From the NCBI RefSeq assembly GCF_002531825.1, contig NZ_NWSX01000003.1, positions 186,001-250,000 on the forward strand: a stretch of DNA of 64,000 nt, in the 5' to 3' direction. Under the pieces are notes generated by a model that was given only the letters and a program-made list of their open reading frames with translations, was not told the DNA's origin and made no database searches. Below are positions 8,939 to 17,984 of the stretch, one piece after another (the stretch's first letter is position 1; the number at the start of each line of letters is the position of its first letter). Source of the DNA: Rhizobium sp. J15. GTDB lineage: Bacteria > Pseudomonadota > Alphaproteobacteria > Rhizobiales > Rhizobiaceae. The position numbers and the translations under genes are program-made.

Positions 8939-9901
8939 ATGCTGAGCTGGAGTCTGCATCGTCAAAGCTCTGAAGGCGAGGGTTCCGGCTCCGGCATGTC
9001 CACCACACTCGAAACGATCCCTCCCCCCGCGCCTGCAAAAAAAATCAAGATCGCGCTTGCGCTCGGCGGCGGAGCGGCTCGCGGCTGGGCCCATATCGGC
9101 GTGCTGCGCGCCCTTGACGAGGCCAAAATCGAGATCGGCATGATTGCCGGCACCTCGATCGGAGCGCTGGTCGGCGGCTGCTATCTCGCCGGCAAACTCG
9201 ATGAGCTCGAAAGTTTCGCCCGCTCGCTGACCATGCGCCGCATCGCAAGCCTCTTGGATCTCACGATCGGCGGTAGCGGCCTCTTCGGCGGCATGCGGCT
9301 GACCAAACGCATGCAGGAACATCTCGAAGGCTTCAACGTCGAGGATCTCGACCGGCCTTTCGTCGCGGTCGCGGCCGAGGTCAATACCGGTCATGAAGTC
9401 TGGATCGCCAACGGTTCGCTGATCACGGCGCTCAGGGCTTCCTATGCCCTGCCCGGCATTTTCGAGCCGGTGCGCAGCAATCACCGCACGCTGGTCGATG
9501 GAGCGCTGGTCAATCCCGTTCCCGTCTCCGTCTGCCGCGCTTACGAGCAGCTGCTCGTGGTTGCCGTCAATCTCAATTACGATCTCTACGGCCGTTCTGC
9601 CGTCGTCCGGCATAATGCCAGCCTCTCGCCGCAGGAAGTTCAGAAGCAGGAAGAGGCGCCCTATGCGCGGCTCGGCATGACCGGCGTCATGGTGCAGGCC
9701 TTCAACATCATCCAGGATAGGATTGCCCGCGCCCGCCTTGCCGGCGACCCGCCTGATATTTCGCTGCAGCCGCGTCTGAGCGACATCGGCCTTTCCGAGT
9801 TTCACCGGGCCGGTGAAGCGATCGAACGCGGTTATGAGGAAGCCAGGGCGAGGCTCCCCGAAATCAAGCGCATGCAGGAAGTCTACGCCAGCCATCCCTG
9901 A
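8939..9901 (+). CDS. patatin-like phospholipase family protein (RssA-like)
   Basis: A 320-residue patatin-type serine lipase/esterase. The oxyanion hole GGGAARGWAHIG, the nucleophile elbow GTSIGAL (Gly-X-Ser-X-Gly) and the Asp of the Ser-Asp dyad in LVDGALVNP are all present, so it should be active. The ATG at 8939 follows a strong GGGAGGGG ribosome site with 8-base spacing. A second ATG sits about 18 codons in, and an upstream TTG at 8840 lacks a good site. There is no signal peptide, so it is probably cytoplasmic or membrane-associated. The lipid substrate is unknown. Confidence 0.9.
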   Translation: MLSWSLHRQSSEGEGSGSGMSTTLETIPPPAPAKKIKIALALGGGAARGWAHIGVLRALDEAKIEIGMIAGTSIGALVGGCYLAGKLDELESFARSLTMRRIASLLDLTIGGSGLFGGMRLTKRMQEHLEGFNVEDLDRPFVAVAAEVNTGHEVWIANGSLITALRASYALPGIFEPVRSNHRTLVDGALVNPVPVSVCRAYEQLLVVAVNLNYDLYGRSAVVRHNASLSPQEVQKQEEAPYARLGMTGVMVQAFNIIQDRIARARLAGDPPDISLQPRLSDIGLSEFHRAGEAIERGYEEARARLPEIKRMQEVYASHP

Positions 9902-9911
9902 TGCACACGTC

Positions 9912-9931
9912 GTCCCAAGGCGGCTTGGGAC
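9912..9931. terminator. hairpin between convergent genes
   Basis: GTCCCAAG and CTTGGGAC pair with a 4-base loop between the end of the patatin gene and the end of the CBS gene. There is no T-run, so it is a terminator-like hairpin only. Confidence 0.4.
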
Positions 9932-9958
9932 AACGGCACGCAACGAGGTAACGAAACC

Positions 9959-10393
9959 TCAACCGGCGATATAGGCCTTGATTTCCTCGGCCTCACGCTC
10001 GACCGCGGCAATGCGCGATTTCACCACGTCGCCGATCGAGATGATGCCGGCAAGCTTGCCGTTGCTTTCCACTGGTACGTGACGGAAACGGCGGCTGGTC
10101 ATCAGCTCCATCAACTCGTTGACGGTCGTCTCCTCGTGACAGCGATAGACCTTCGACGTCATGACCTGGGAGAGCGGCTGATCGAGGCTCTCCTTGCCGT
10201 GCTTGGCAATGGCATGCACGAGATCGCGCTCGGTGAACATGCCAGAAATCCGGTTTTCCATGCCGACGACCACGATGGCGCCGATCTTCTTCTTGCTTAG
10301 AATCGCGGCCGCCTCGGCAACGGTGGTATTCGGCGCGGCGGTGACGACGTCCCTACCCTTCAGGTCGAGGATTGCTTTGACTGAACTGGTCAT
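9959..10393 (-). CDS. CBS domain-containing protein
   Basis: A 144-residue protein consisting of a tandem pair of CBS motifs (Bateman module) and little else. The first CBS covers about residues 8-65 (GRDVVTAAPNTTVAEAA, FTERDLV) and the second about 75-135 (FRHVPVESNGKLAGIISIGDVVK). Such modules bind adenine nucleotides and usually sense energy state. AGGAGG stands 5 bases before the ATG at 10393. It is transcribed alone, 91 bases from the rhomboid gene on the same strand. Its partner protein cannot be inferred. Confidence 0.9.
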   Translation of the reverse strand: MTSSVKAILDLKGRDVVTAAPNTTVAEAAAILSKKKIGAIVVVGMENRISGMFTERDLVHAIAKHGKESLDQPLSQVMTSKVYRCHEETTVNELMELMTSRRFRHVPVESNGKLAGIISIGDVVKSRIAAVEREAEEIKAYIAG

Positions 10394-10484
10394 TCGAACC
10401 TCCTATGTCCGTGAAACACTTGTCACAGGCATCCGCGGCAGTTTCTCCCCCCATCGCGGATTGTTCGATGGTGCACCGCCGGGC

Positions 10485-11273
10485 TCAGGATTGCAACAGA
10501 TCCTTCTCCGCTTCGGCAGGTTCCACAGGCGGGCGCGGCGCCCGGTCGAAAAACGCAAACAGGAGGAAGCCGAAGACGAAGCCGCCGATATGCGCATCCC
10601 AGGCAATTTCCTGGCTGCCGTCGCCGACGAGCGGGACGCCGACGGCAATCAGCGCATTGCCGAACAGCCAGAACAGCATGAAGATGACGACGGTGCGGCT
10701 CTTCATCGCCTCGAAAATGGAAAGCCGCGCATTGAGATGCGCCGGCTGCATCGGCTGCCGTTCGGGCGGAAAAGCGAATCGGCATGCGGCTCCCATCAGT
10801 CCGGAAATGACGCCGGACGCGCCGATCAGCAGCGATATGTCTCCCCAGTTCAGCGCCGCATGCAGGGCGGCGGACGCAATCGAGGAAAACAGCCAGAAGA
10901 GCACGAAACGCAGCGTGCCGATGCGGCGCACGACCGGCGCGCCGAAGGCCATCAGCCAGACGGCATTGAAGACGATATGTTCGACGCCGCCATGCAGCAG
11001 CGAATAGGTGACGGGCGTCCAGAACAGTTCCGGCCCCTGCTGCGACAGCGGGATCAGATAACGTGCGGGAATGAAGCCGAAGGTGAAGAACAGCCACTCC
11101 ACCGCACCGTCGGACAGCACGAGCGCCTGCACCGCATAGATCGCGACCAGCAGGCAAAGGCTGAAGAACAGCGCCGGCGGAAGGTTGAAGACCGGTACGC
11201 GCGGTGGCGGTGCCGGCGGCTGGCCCCTTGGAAGTTCGGGCGCCGTATTCGGCTCGGCCGTCTGCTCGTTCAT
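10485..11273 (-). CDS. rhomboid family intramembrane serine protease
   Basis: A 262-residue polytopic membrane protein with a proline-rich cytoplasmic N-terminus (about 30 residues) and six or so hydrophobic segments. The rhomboid catalytic Ser lies in IGASGVISGLMGA (GxSG) and the partner His in WDAHIGGFVFGF, so it looks active. The ATG at 11273 is preceded by ACGAGGCG. A strong intrinsic terminator on the same strand ends only 46 bases upstream of the start codon, so expression must come from a very short leader, from read-through or from attenuation. The substrates are unknown. Confidence 0.93.
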   Translation of the reverse strand: MNEQTAEPNTAPELPRGQPPAPPPRVPVFNLPPALFFSLCLLVAIYAVQALVLSDGAVEWLFFTFGFIPARYLIPLSQQGPELFWTPVTYSLLHGGVEHIVFNAVWLMAFGAPVVRRIGTLRFVLFWLFSSIASAALHAALNWGDISLLIGASGVISGLMGAACRFAFPPERQPMQPAHLNARLSIFEAMKSRTVVIFMLFWLFGNALIAVGVPLVGDGSQEIAWDAHIGGFVFGFLLFAFFDRAPRPPVEPAEAEKDLLQS

Positions 11274-11319
11274 CTGTATTTCGCCTCGTTGAGGCCACAG
11301 CCATACAGGAGCGCCTGTC

Positions 11320-11350
11320 AAAAAAAAAGCCGCCCGGAGTGTCGGACGGC
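11320..11350 (-). terminator. intrinsic terminator inside the rhomboid gene leader
   Basis: On the minus strand GCCGTCCG pairs with CGGGCGGC (8 bp, one G-U) around a 6-base loop and is followed by nine T. This is a textbook Rho-independent terminator. No minus-strand protein gene lies upstream of it: the PAS gene is divergent. The terminator therefore ends either a short unannotated RNA starting in 11350-11540 or an attenuated leader of the rhomboid gene. A smaller hairpin (CTTCG/CGAAG) lies upstream at about 11400-11414. Confidence 0.8.
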
Positions 11351-11565
11351 ATACCGGGATTCCAAGGAAAGACTTTGGCCCGGTCAGGCTGTGCAGAACT
11401 TCGAAAGTCGAAGCGATGTGAAACAGTGTCACGACGGGCATCGCAGCTCAACCGAAACCATTCGTTAACCTTACCGGCGCCGCTTTGGCATGAAATCCGC
11501 ATGGTAAAGCCTGTAAGGGCCATGAGGGCCTGAAATTGCTCCGGAATGGGACAGGTTGGTGTGAA

Positions 11566-12180
11566 ATGCGTTTACAAACGACCATCGAAATCTTCGACTA
11601 CTGGAATCGCATCCGCGGCACTGCGGATGCGCCGTTGAAGTCACAAGTCGAACCCTCTGCCGTCCCCCATCTTCTCCAGAGCCTCTTCATCCTGGAGATG
11701 CGCGAAGGGAGAGACATCCGCTTCCGGCTTGCCGGCACCCGCATCTGCGATCTCTTCGGACGCGATCTGCGCGGCGAGCGCTTCTCGTCGCTATGGGCGC
11801 ATGGCCAGCATATGGATATCGAACGCACGGCGATGGGCGTCATGGACCATGCCATGCCGGCGCTGTTCAATGCCACCGGCTACAGCACCGTTGGTCACCA
11901 GGCCTCCTTCGAGATCGTCATGATGCCCCTGCGTTCGCAGGACGGCGCCTGCGACCGGCTGCTCGGCGCAATCACGCCGGCGGCGGCCGCGAGCTGGCTG
12001 GAGATCGTGCCGCTCGAATTCCTGGCGCTCGACCGCAGCCGTCTGCTGCCGGCACGTTTCGGCAAGACTGCGTCGGTTGAGATGCGTCCGATCAACAAGA
12101 TCGCCGCCGGCAAAAGCGCCCGTTTCGGGCAGGTCATGCGCCGCATGGTGTCGCATCTGCTGAGCGCGGAGGCGCGCTGA
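11566..12180 (+). CDS. PAS domain protein (PAS_5/DUF1457-like)
   Basis: A 204-residue soluble protein whose first 150 residues form a single PAS-like sensor fold of the alphaproteobacterial PAS_5 type (FDYWNRIRG near the start, RFRLAGTRICDLFGRDLRG as the core). There is no kinase, cyclase or DNA-binding output domain. The C-terminal 40 residues are basic. I took the ATG at 11566; a TTG at 11536 is also in frame. It may act as a regulatory adaptor, which is inference. It precedes a PilZ protein on the same strand by about 120 bases. Confidence 0.75.
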   Translation: MRLQTTIEIFDYWNRIRGTADAPLKSQVEPSAVPHLLQSLFILEMREGRDIRFRLAGTRICDLFGRDLRGERFSSLWAHGQHMDIERTAMGVMDHAMPALFNATGYSTVGHQASFEIVMMPLRSQDGACDRLLGAITPAAAASWLEIVPLEFLALDRSRLLPARFGKTASVEMRPINKIAAGKSARFGQVMRRMVSHLLSAEAR

Positions 12181-12303
12181 CAGTCCCGTTTCGGAACATC
12201 CGGCATACTCGTTTTCGGCTATACGGAAATAAGGCGGAACAACCTTCTGTTAATGGATTGCGGGTAATGATCGGACTCTCAGATTTGATGAAGAAGCCCT
12301 TTG

Positions 12304-12915
12304 ATGCACTCGTTCCAGCCAGCACAGACGCAACGACCTGCGCCGCGCCCTGAACAGGGCGTTTTCCAGCGTGTGCCCATCAATATGCAGGGCCGGCTGA
12401 TGCTTGCGAACTACGAGGAATTCGAATGCATGGTGATCGACATGTCGCCCGGCGACATGTACGTCACCTGCATCGGCCGGCCGCGCGCCAATGAGCGAGT
12501 CGTCGCCTATATCGACCATCTCGGCCGCGTCGAAGGTTATGTCCAGACGCTCGATGGCCGCGGCTTCACCATGTCGATCAACGCCACCGAACGCAAGCGT
12601 GAGAAGCTCGCCGCCCAGCTCACCTGGCTTGCCAACAAACATGAACTCGGCCTGCCCGAGGATCGCCGCCACGACCGTCTGACGCCGCGCGACGTGAAGA
12701 CCGAACTCACGCTCGATGACGGCACGCGTTATTCCTGCCGCATCATGGACCTCTCGCTGTCGGGCGCAGCCATCGACGTCGAAATGCGCCCTTCGATCGG
12801 CACGGCGGTGCGTCTCGGCAATATGCGCGGCCGTGTCGTGCGCCATTTCGTCGAAGGCGTCGCGATCGAATTCCTCTCGATCCAGTCCCGCGAGACGTTG
12901 CGCGAATTCCTCTGA
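12304..12915 (+). CDS. PilZ domain protein (probable c-di-GMP binding)
   Basis: A 203-residue protein with two PilZ-like halves. The N-terminal half (about residues 15-95, RVPINMQGRL and MVIDMSPGDMYV) looks degenerate. The C-terminal half (about 118-200) keeps an arginine-rich switch, RRHDRLTPR, and the DLSLSGAAID motif (D/NxSxxG), and so should bind cyclic di-GMP. There is no membrane segment. The ATG at 12304 lacks a strong ribosome site. It is probably a c-di-GMP receptor for motility or surface polysaccharide control; the target is unknown. Confidence 0.85.
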   Translation: MHSFQPAQTQRPAPRPEQGVFQRVPINMQGRLMLANYEEFECMVIDMSPGDMYVTCIGRPRANERVVAYIDHLGRVEGYVQTLDGRGFTMSINATERKREKLAAQLTWLANKHELGLPEDRRHDRLTPRDVKTELTLDDGTRYSCRIMDLSLSGAAIDVEMRPSIGTAVRLGNMRGRVVRHFVEGVAIEFLSIQSRETLREFL

Positions 12916-12976
12916 GTTGTCTTTCAATCGTCACCGATATGGCGGATAAGGCTCGTCTCCTCGTTCGGGCGCGCCG

Positions 12977-13951
12977 ATGTCACCTCTCTATCCTGAGATC
13001 GAACCATATGATCAAGGCCTGCTCGATACGGGCGACGGCAACCTGATCTATTGGGAAGCCTGCGGCAATCCGGCAGGCAGACCGGCGCTCGTGCTGCATG
13101 GCGGACCGGGGTCCGGTTGTTCGGCCGCGGCGCGGCGTCAGTTCGATCCCGACGCCTATCGCATCATCCTCTTCGATCAGCGCAATTGCGGCCGCAGCCT
13201 GCCAGGTGCCGCCGACTCGGAAACCGACCTCGCCCTCAACACCACCTGGCATCTCGTTACCGATATCGAGCGGCTGCGGACCTATCTCGGCATCGACAGC
13301 TGGCTTCTTCTCGGCAATTCCTGGGGCTCGACGCTGGCGCTCGCCTATGCCGAAACCCACCCTGAGCGCGTCGCTGCCATTGTGATTGCGGGCGTGACCA
13401 CGACGCGTCGCTCGGAAATCGATTGGCTCTATCGCGGCATGGCGCCCCTCTTTCCCGAGGAATGGCACCGTTTCCGTGAGGCCATTCCGCTGGACGATCG
13501 AGGGCGAGAGGACGATATGGTTGCCGCCTATTACCGTCTTCTCAACGATCCGGACCCAGAGACGCGTCTCAAGGCGGCGCGCGACTGGCATGCATGGGAA
13601 GCAGCCCCGATCCTGCTTGCCGACCCCGCAGGCCTGCCGTCCCGTTGGTCCGATCCGGCCTTTTTGCTGACGCGCGCCCGTATCATCACCCATTATTTCG
13701 TGCACGGCGCATGGCTGGAAGAAGGCGCACTTTTGAAGAATGCCGGACGGCTCGCCGGCATTCCCGGCATCCTCCTCCAGGGGCGATTCGACATCGAAGC
13801 GCCGCTTGTCACCGCATGGGAACTGGCGCGCGCCTGGCCGCAGAGTGAGCTCAGGATCCTTCCGCGTGCCGCCCATTCCACATCAAATCCGGATATGAGT
13901 GCGGCAATCGTCGCCGCCACCGATCGATTTCGCGATTTTTCTCAAAAATAA
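12977..13951 (+). CDS. pip: proline iminopeptidase
   Basis: A 324-residue alpha/beta hydrolase of peptidase family S33 that releases N-terminal proline from peptides. HGGPGSG is the oxyanion/HGGP motif and GNSWGSTLALAYA carries the nucleophilic Ser. FDQRNCGRS matches the family's DQRGxGxS (Cys in place of the usual Gly), and the C-terminal AAHS supplies His. The length is typical (about 315-325). It starts 61 bases after the PilZ gene. It is expected to be cytoplasmic, with no signal peptide. Confidence 0.92.
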   Translation: MSPLYPEIEPYDQGLLDTGDGNLIYWEACGNPAGRPALVLHGGPGSGCSAAARRQFDPDAYRIILFDQRNCGRSLPGAADSETDLALNTTWHLVTDIERLRTYLGIDSWLLLGNSWGSTLALAYAETHPERVAAIVIAGVTTTRRSEIDWLYRGMAPLFPEEWHRFREAIPLDDRGREDDMVAAYYRLLNDPDPETRLKAARDWHAWEAAPILLADPAGLPSRWSDPAFLLTRARIITHYFVHGAWLEEGALLKNAGRLAGIPGILLQGRFDIEAPLVTAWELARAWPQSELRILPRAAHSTSNPDMSAAIVAATDRFRDFSQK

Positions 13952-14315
13952 TTTTCCGCCGAAACCACGGATGTGAGCGATATTCCGGTTCCGAACCGGC
14001 CGAATCGGTCTGTTTCGATAATATCGCCCGCCTGTCAGCTGCCATCGGCGGCGCACCGGCATTTTATCCGGCTCAGCAAAATCCTTAACGCGGGAATGGC
14101 AGTGCAAGCCTTTCACGAAGGAAAGCCTTGTTGCGTATGTTTCAATTTTAATCGAATTCGAGACAAATCAGCTTCAAATTTTATGCGCATTCGAGATTGT
14201 TTTTAGTCAAGATTTATCCGCATTTGAATCAACTAAGCCTTTAATTCTATTGCGTAATTTTCCGTGAGATAAAAACGTGTGTGCCATTGTCGTCCCAACT
14301 TACGGGGAGACGGCA
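13952..14315. other. 364-base intergenic stretch without a gene
   Basis: This stretch is noticeably A/T-rich from about 14130 to 14275 compared with its surroundings. I find no convincing open frame, RNA or terminator in it. It presumably holds the promoter of the downstream transglutaminase-like gene. Confidence 0.5.
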
Positions 14316-14921
14316 ATGACAAGTGCGAATATCCTGAAAGGCGGCTTTCTGGCCGGTGCGATCATGATGGCAATGGCGGGTTCGGGACAGGCGACGCCCG
14401 CCAGCATGGCCCTAGCAGGCAATGCCAGCCCGCCGATCGGACACTACGAATTCTGCAAGGCGAACCCGAAGGAATGCGCCTATTCCGGCGGCGATGCCGG
14501 GCCGGCAATCCTCACCGAGGACCGCTGGAAGGAAATCCTCAAGGTCAATTACACCGTCAATTCGTCGATCCAGCCGGAAACGGACGAACAGATCTACGGT
14601 GTCGAAGAGCGCTGGGCCTATCCGACCACCGTCGGCGACTGCGAGGATTATGTCCTGCTGAAGCGCAAGATGCTGATCGAGGACGGTTTCTCGCCGTCCG
14701 ACACGCTGATCACCGTCGTATTGCAGCCGAACGGCGAAGGTCATGCCGTGCTGACGGTCCGCACCGATCACGGCGACTTCATCCTCGACAATATGCGCAA
14801 CAAGGTGCTGCTCTGGTCGGATACCGAATATACCTATCTGAAGCGCCAGTCGGCCAGCGATCCAGGCCGCTGGTCGAAGCTTCAGGACGGCCGCGCCGAG
14901 GCGGTCGGTAGCGTCAAGTAA
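14316..14921 (+). CDS. transglutaminase-like cysteine peptidase (BTLCP family)
   Basis: A 201-residue exported protein. A signal peptide ends near ATPAS, at about residue 28-32. The mature part fits the bacterial transglutaminase-like cysteine proteinase family: the catalytic Cys in VGDCEDYVLLK, His in GEGHAVLTVRT and Asp in FILDN. Family members such as LapG cleave an adhesin, but no LapD-like partner is adjacent here, so the substrate is open. The ATG at 14316 follows GGGGAGACGG. A different frame over the same bases is also open but has no protein character. A strong terminator follows. Confidence 0.88.
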   Translation: MTSANILKGGFLAGAIMMAMAGSGQATPASMALAGNASPPIGHYEFCKANPKECAYSGGDAGPAILTEDRWKEILKVNYTVNSSIQPETDEQIYGVEERWAYPTTVGDCEDYVLLKRKMLIEDGFSPSDTLITVVLQPNGEGHAVLTVRTDHGDFILDNMRNKVLLWSDTEYTYLKRQSASDPGRWSKLQDGRAEAVGSVK

Positions 14922-14997
14922 GAACAGGCCGCCGGCAATACCGGCAGAAGGCCTCGGCCCGGTCAGTCCCCGCATCCCGTCCCCGACCGGTGCCCAA

Positions 14998-15039
14998 GAG
15001 CCGTTCCCGCTGTCCCGGGAACGGCTCGCCCTTTTTTTT
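14998..15039 (+). terminator. Rho-independent terminator
   Basis: A perfect 12-bp stem (GAGCCGTTCCCG and its complement) with a 6-base loop, then eight T, lies 76 bases after the peptidase stop. Confidence 0.93.
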
Positions 15040-15186
15040 GGCGCAGGCGTTTCATTCCTCGTACGGCTGCTCCTTGAAATCTTAGCGAAATATTAACCCT
15101 GCCGGTCCGATCATTCCGATGAGATTCATCATCGGCGCCGGCGGCTCATGTTCTTCCTGCGGCGGGCCGGAACGCGAAGAACCGCC

Positions 15187-15933
15187 ATGAGCCACGCCGT
15201 GCAGAGCGCACCCGACGAGCAGCCGCTTCTTTCCATGGGCTTCCTCCTCCGCACCATGGCGGTGATCGCCGTCCTTGCGGTGCTGACCGTTGCGATCAGC
15301 ATCGGCGGGCGCTGGTTCGGCCGGCACATCTCGCTTGCCGGCAACACCGACAGCACCGCTGAAATCACGCTGACTATCGGCCGTGACACCGTGAAATTCC
15401 CCGAGAACGCCATCCGCTTTCCAAGCCAGAGACATGACGGCGCCGCCGAACGCGTCGACCTCTATCTCGCCTGGCCGGAAATGCGGGGCTACGGCAAGGA
15501 AAACCATCTCCGATTCGATGATGTGTCCCAATCCTCAGGCCTGATCTTCCTGCAGATCGCCCAGAGCACGATGTCGCGCGACATGTCGGGACGCCTGGAG
15601 CCGATCTATTCCCATCTGCTCGAAGGCGCGGCCGAGCTTTTTCGCGACGGTTTGACGCTGCATCGTCTGCGCGCCGACGCGGGCTATGGCGACGAGGTGC
15701 TGCTGACGGCCCCCGTCAAGGATGGGCCGGATTACGTCGTGCGCTGCATATTGCCTTCAGCCCCCGACAAGGCTGCGAGCGGAGATTGCCAGCGCGATAT
15801 CAAGGTCGGCAAGGATCTTAGTGTGCTTTACCGCTTCTCAAGCAGCCATCTCAGCGACTGGGAACATATTGATGCCGCTATCCGGACCTTTGTGGAGGCG
15901 CGTCTTATGAACCGTTCTGCGACAAGTCCCTAA
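15187..15933 (+). CDS. single-pass membrane-anchored protein, function unknown
   Basis: A 248-residue protein with one hydrophobic segment at about residues 18-38, then a periplasmic domain of about 200 residues. The outside region includes the repeated charge pattern LYLAWPEMRGYG and two Cys (CILP and GDCQ) that may pair. I do not recognise a family beyond a rhizobial conserved hypothetical. The ATG at 15187 is preceded by GAAGAA; an upstream in-frame ATG at 15148 is possible. The window immediately downstream encodes the cell-wall carboxypeptidase, so an envelope role is plausible but unproven. Confidence 0.7.
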   Translation: MSHAVQSAPDEQPLLSMGFLLRTMAVIAVLAVLTVAISIGGRWFGRHISLAGNTDSTAEITLTIGRDTVKFPENAIRFPSQRHDGAAERVDLYLAWPEMRGYGKENHLRFDDVSQSSGLIFLQIAQSTMSRDMSGRLEPIYSHLLEGAAELFRDGLTLHRLRADAGYGDEVLLTAPVKDGPDYVVRCILPSAPDKAASGDCQRDIKVGKDLSVLYRFSSSHLSDWEHIDAAIRTFVEARLMNRSATSP

Positions 15934-16053
15934 ATGCCTCCCGGACAGTGAAATAAACGATTCATCATAAACGGATTGGTAACGCCCAATCGGTAATTTC
16001 AAAAGACGGACTGTGCGGCGGGGGGTGTGTGCGGTTCCCGCCAAATAACTGAA

Positions 16054-17592
16054 ATGCAAGCGAAGAGTGGAATAGTGTCAAGGTCAGTCTCCTCCGTATC
16101 ATCGTCCCGATCCGGCAGTTTTGTCGCAAAGCTGCTGGCGATCCTTTCGGTGGCTGTCACGATCGTCCTGGTCGATTCGGCAGGCGCCGAAGCGAAGGCG
16201 GCCAATCCGAAATATGCCGGCATCGTCGTCGACGCCAAGACCGGCAACGTTCTCTACAGCGAGAATGCCGATCGGCTGCAATATCCCGCTTCGCTGACCA
16301 AGATGATGACGCTCTATCTGGTTTTTGAAGCATTGGAGCAGGGGCGCATCCGTCTCGATACGCCGGTTCCCTTCTCAGCTCATGCTGCAGCCCAGGCGCC
16401 GACCAAGCTCGGCGTGCGCGCCGGCGGCACCATCACCGTCGAACAGGGTATTCTCGGCCTTGTCACCCTGTCCGCCAATGACGCCTCGACTGCCCTCGGC
16501 GAAATGCTCGCCGGCAGCGAGGATCGCTTCGCTCAATTGATGACCGCCAAGGCACATGCTCTCGGCATGACGCGCACCACCTATCGCAATGCCAACGGCC
16601 TGCCGAACACGGCGCAGATGACGACGGCGCGCGACCAAGCTCGTCTCGGTATCGCCCTTCGCCAGCATTTCCCGCAATATTACGGCTATTTCTCTACCCG
16701 CGCCTTCAAGTTCGGCAGCCGCACGATCCGCAGCCACAACCGCCTGGTCGGTTCTGTGCGCGGCGTCGACGGCATCAAGACCGGCTATACCCGCGCTGCC
16801 GGCTTCAATCTGGTGAGCTCCGTGCAGGTGGACGGCAAGTCGATCGTCGGCGTCGTGATGGGCGGCACCTCCACGCCTGCCCGCGACGCCCAGATGCGCA
16901 ACCTGATCGCGACCTATCTGCCGAAGGCATCGAGCCGCGGCGGCTCCTCGGCGCTGATCGCGCAGACCGCCCCTGCCCCGGCGCTCGCGATCATCGAAAC
17001 GCCCGCCCCTGTTATGCCGAAGAAGGCGCCGCAGCAGGTCGCAAAGACGATCACATCGGCGCAGCCGCCGGTTTCGGCAGCCGCCGCCGATCTCAGCCTG
17101 CCGCATAAGGGGCCGCTGCCGGATGCGCGCTACCAGGTCGCCGAGACCGAAGTCGCCTATGCCGAGACCGCTGCTCCGAAATCGGACAATCCGCTGGTGA
17201 CGCAGGCGATGCCCGCGCCGACCAAGGTCAAGACCACCACTTTCAAGCCGCAGGCTCCGGCCGCAGCTCCAACGGAACAGGGCGATAGCGGCGTCGACCA
17301 CGTCACGACCGCTTCGACCAACGCCGCTTCGACGAATGCCGGCCCGACCGGCTGGGTCGTGCAGGTAGGCGTTTCGCCGAGCCGGCAGATGGCGATGGAC
17401 CTGCTGGAAGGCGCCAAGAGCAAGGGCGGCAAGGCGCTGGCCTCGGCAAAGCCCTTCGCAGTCGCCTACGGCGCCGGCAGCGACCAGGTATACCGTGCGC
17501 GCTTCGGCGGCTTCGACGATCAGCGTGATGCCGTCAACGCCTGCAAGGCCTTGAAGAAGGCCGGCGTCAAGTGCTGGGCGGCTGCCCAATGA
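16054..17592 (+). CDS. D-alanyl-D-alanine carboxypeptidase with SPOR domain
   Basis: A penicillin-binding protein of about 512 residues (peptidase S11) that trims the terminal D-Ala of peptidoglycan stems. An N-terminal signal/anchor covers about residues 20-45. The three S11 motifs are PASLTKMM (SxxK), LSANDAS (SxN) and DGIKTGYT (KTG). A linker of about 150 residues rich in Ala and Pro leads to a C-terminal SPOR domain (GWVVQVGVSPS to the end), which binds denuded glycan at division sites. The start is uncertain: GTG at 16027, ATG at 16054 and GTG at 16075 are all in frame. Confidence 0.93.
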   Translation: MQAKSGIVSRSVSSVSSSRSGSFVAKLLAILSVAVTIVLVDSAGAEAKAANPKYAGIVVDAKTGNVLYSENADRLQYPASLTKMMTLYLVFEALEQGRIRLDTPVPFSAHAAAQAPTKLGVRAGGTITVEQGILGLVTLSANDASTALGEMLAGSEDRFAQLMTAKAHALGMTRTTYRNANGLPNTAQMTTARDQARLGIALRQHFPQYYGYFSTRAFKFGSRTIRSHNRLVGSVRGVDGIKTGYTRAAGFNLVSSVQVDGKSIVGVVMGGTSTPARDAQMRNLIATYLPKASSRGGSSALIAQTAPAPALAIIETPAPVMPKKAPQQVAKTITSAQPPVSAAAADLSLPHKGPLPDARYQVAETEVAYAETAAPKSDNPLVTQAMPAPTKVKTTTFKPQAPAAAPTEQGDSGVDHVTTASTNAASTNAGPTGWVVQVGVSPSRQMAMDLLEGAKSKGGKALASAKPFAVAYGAGSDQVYRARFGGFDDQRDAVNACKALKKAGVKCWAAAQ

Positions 17593-17705
17593 GGAATTCG
17601 ATGCTGCCCACAGAAGTGCCGGCGGCATCGGTGACGGCCGGAATCGGTGTTTGCGTTTCCGGCCACCATTTTTGAACTCGATCAGTATTGCTTACGGGGA
17701 AAACA

Positions 17706-17981
17706 ATGGCGATCAATGAGAATGTTCCGGGAACGCCTTCAGAGCGCCGCGCTGCGGCCAGGACGCGTTCATCCTTGCATCCTCTGCACGAGGCGGCTAT
17801 GCGCCTCGCCGAAATCGGTTTGCAGCGGCCAAGGGCGAAATCGCCAAAGACCCGGGATCTCATCAATCTGCTGCTTTGCCATGGCGCCCGCGCCTGGCGC
17901 TATTCCCAGCCGGAAGCCCGCATCCATCTGCACGTGACCTCGCCGGACGGAAGCGCGCCGGTGCAGTTGCGCCTGCGCTGA
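17706..17981 (+). CDS. small conserved hypothetical protein
   Basis: A 91-residue basic protein (many Arg in the first half) with the segment RDLINLLLCHGARAWRYSQPEARIHLHV. There is no signal peptide or membrane helix. The ATG at 17706 is preceded by ACGGGG. I do not recognise the family. It ends 4 bases before the convergent DUF1489 gene. Confidence 0.65.
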   Translation: MAINENVPGTPSERRAAARTRSSLHPLHEAAMRLAEIGLQRPRAKSPKTRDLINLLLCHGARAWRYSQPEARIHLHVTSPDGSAPVQLRLR

Positions 17982-17984
17982 GTT

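Noticed and set aside
14279..14911. A second open plus-strand frame over the transglutaminase-like gene
   Set aside because: It is very rich in Arg and lacks any motif, while the other frame has a signal peptide and the catalytic Cys, His and Asp.
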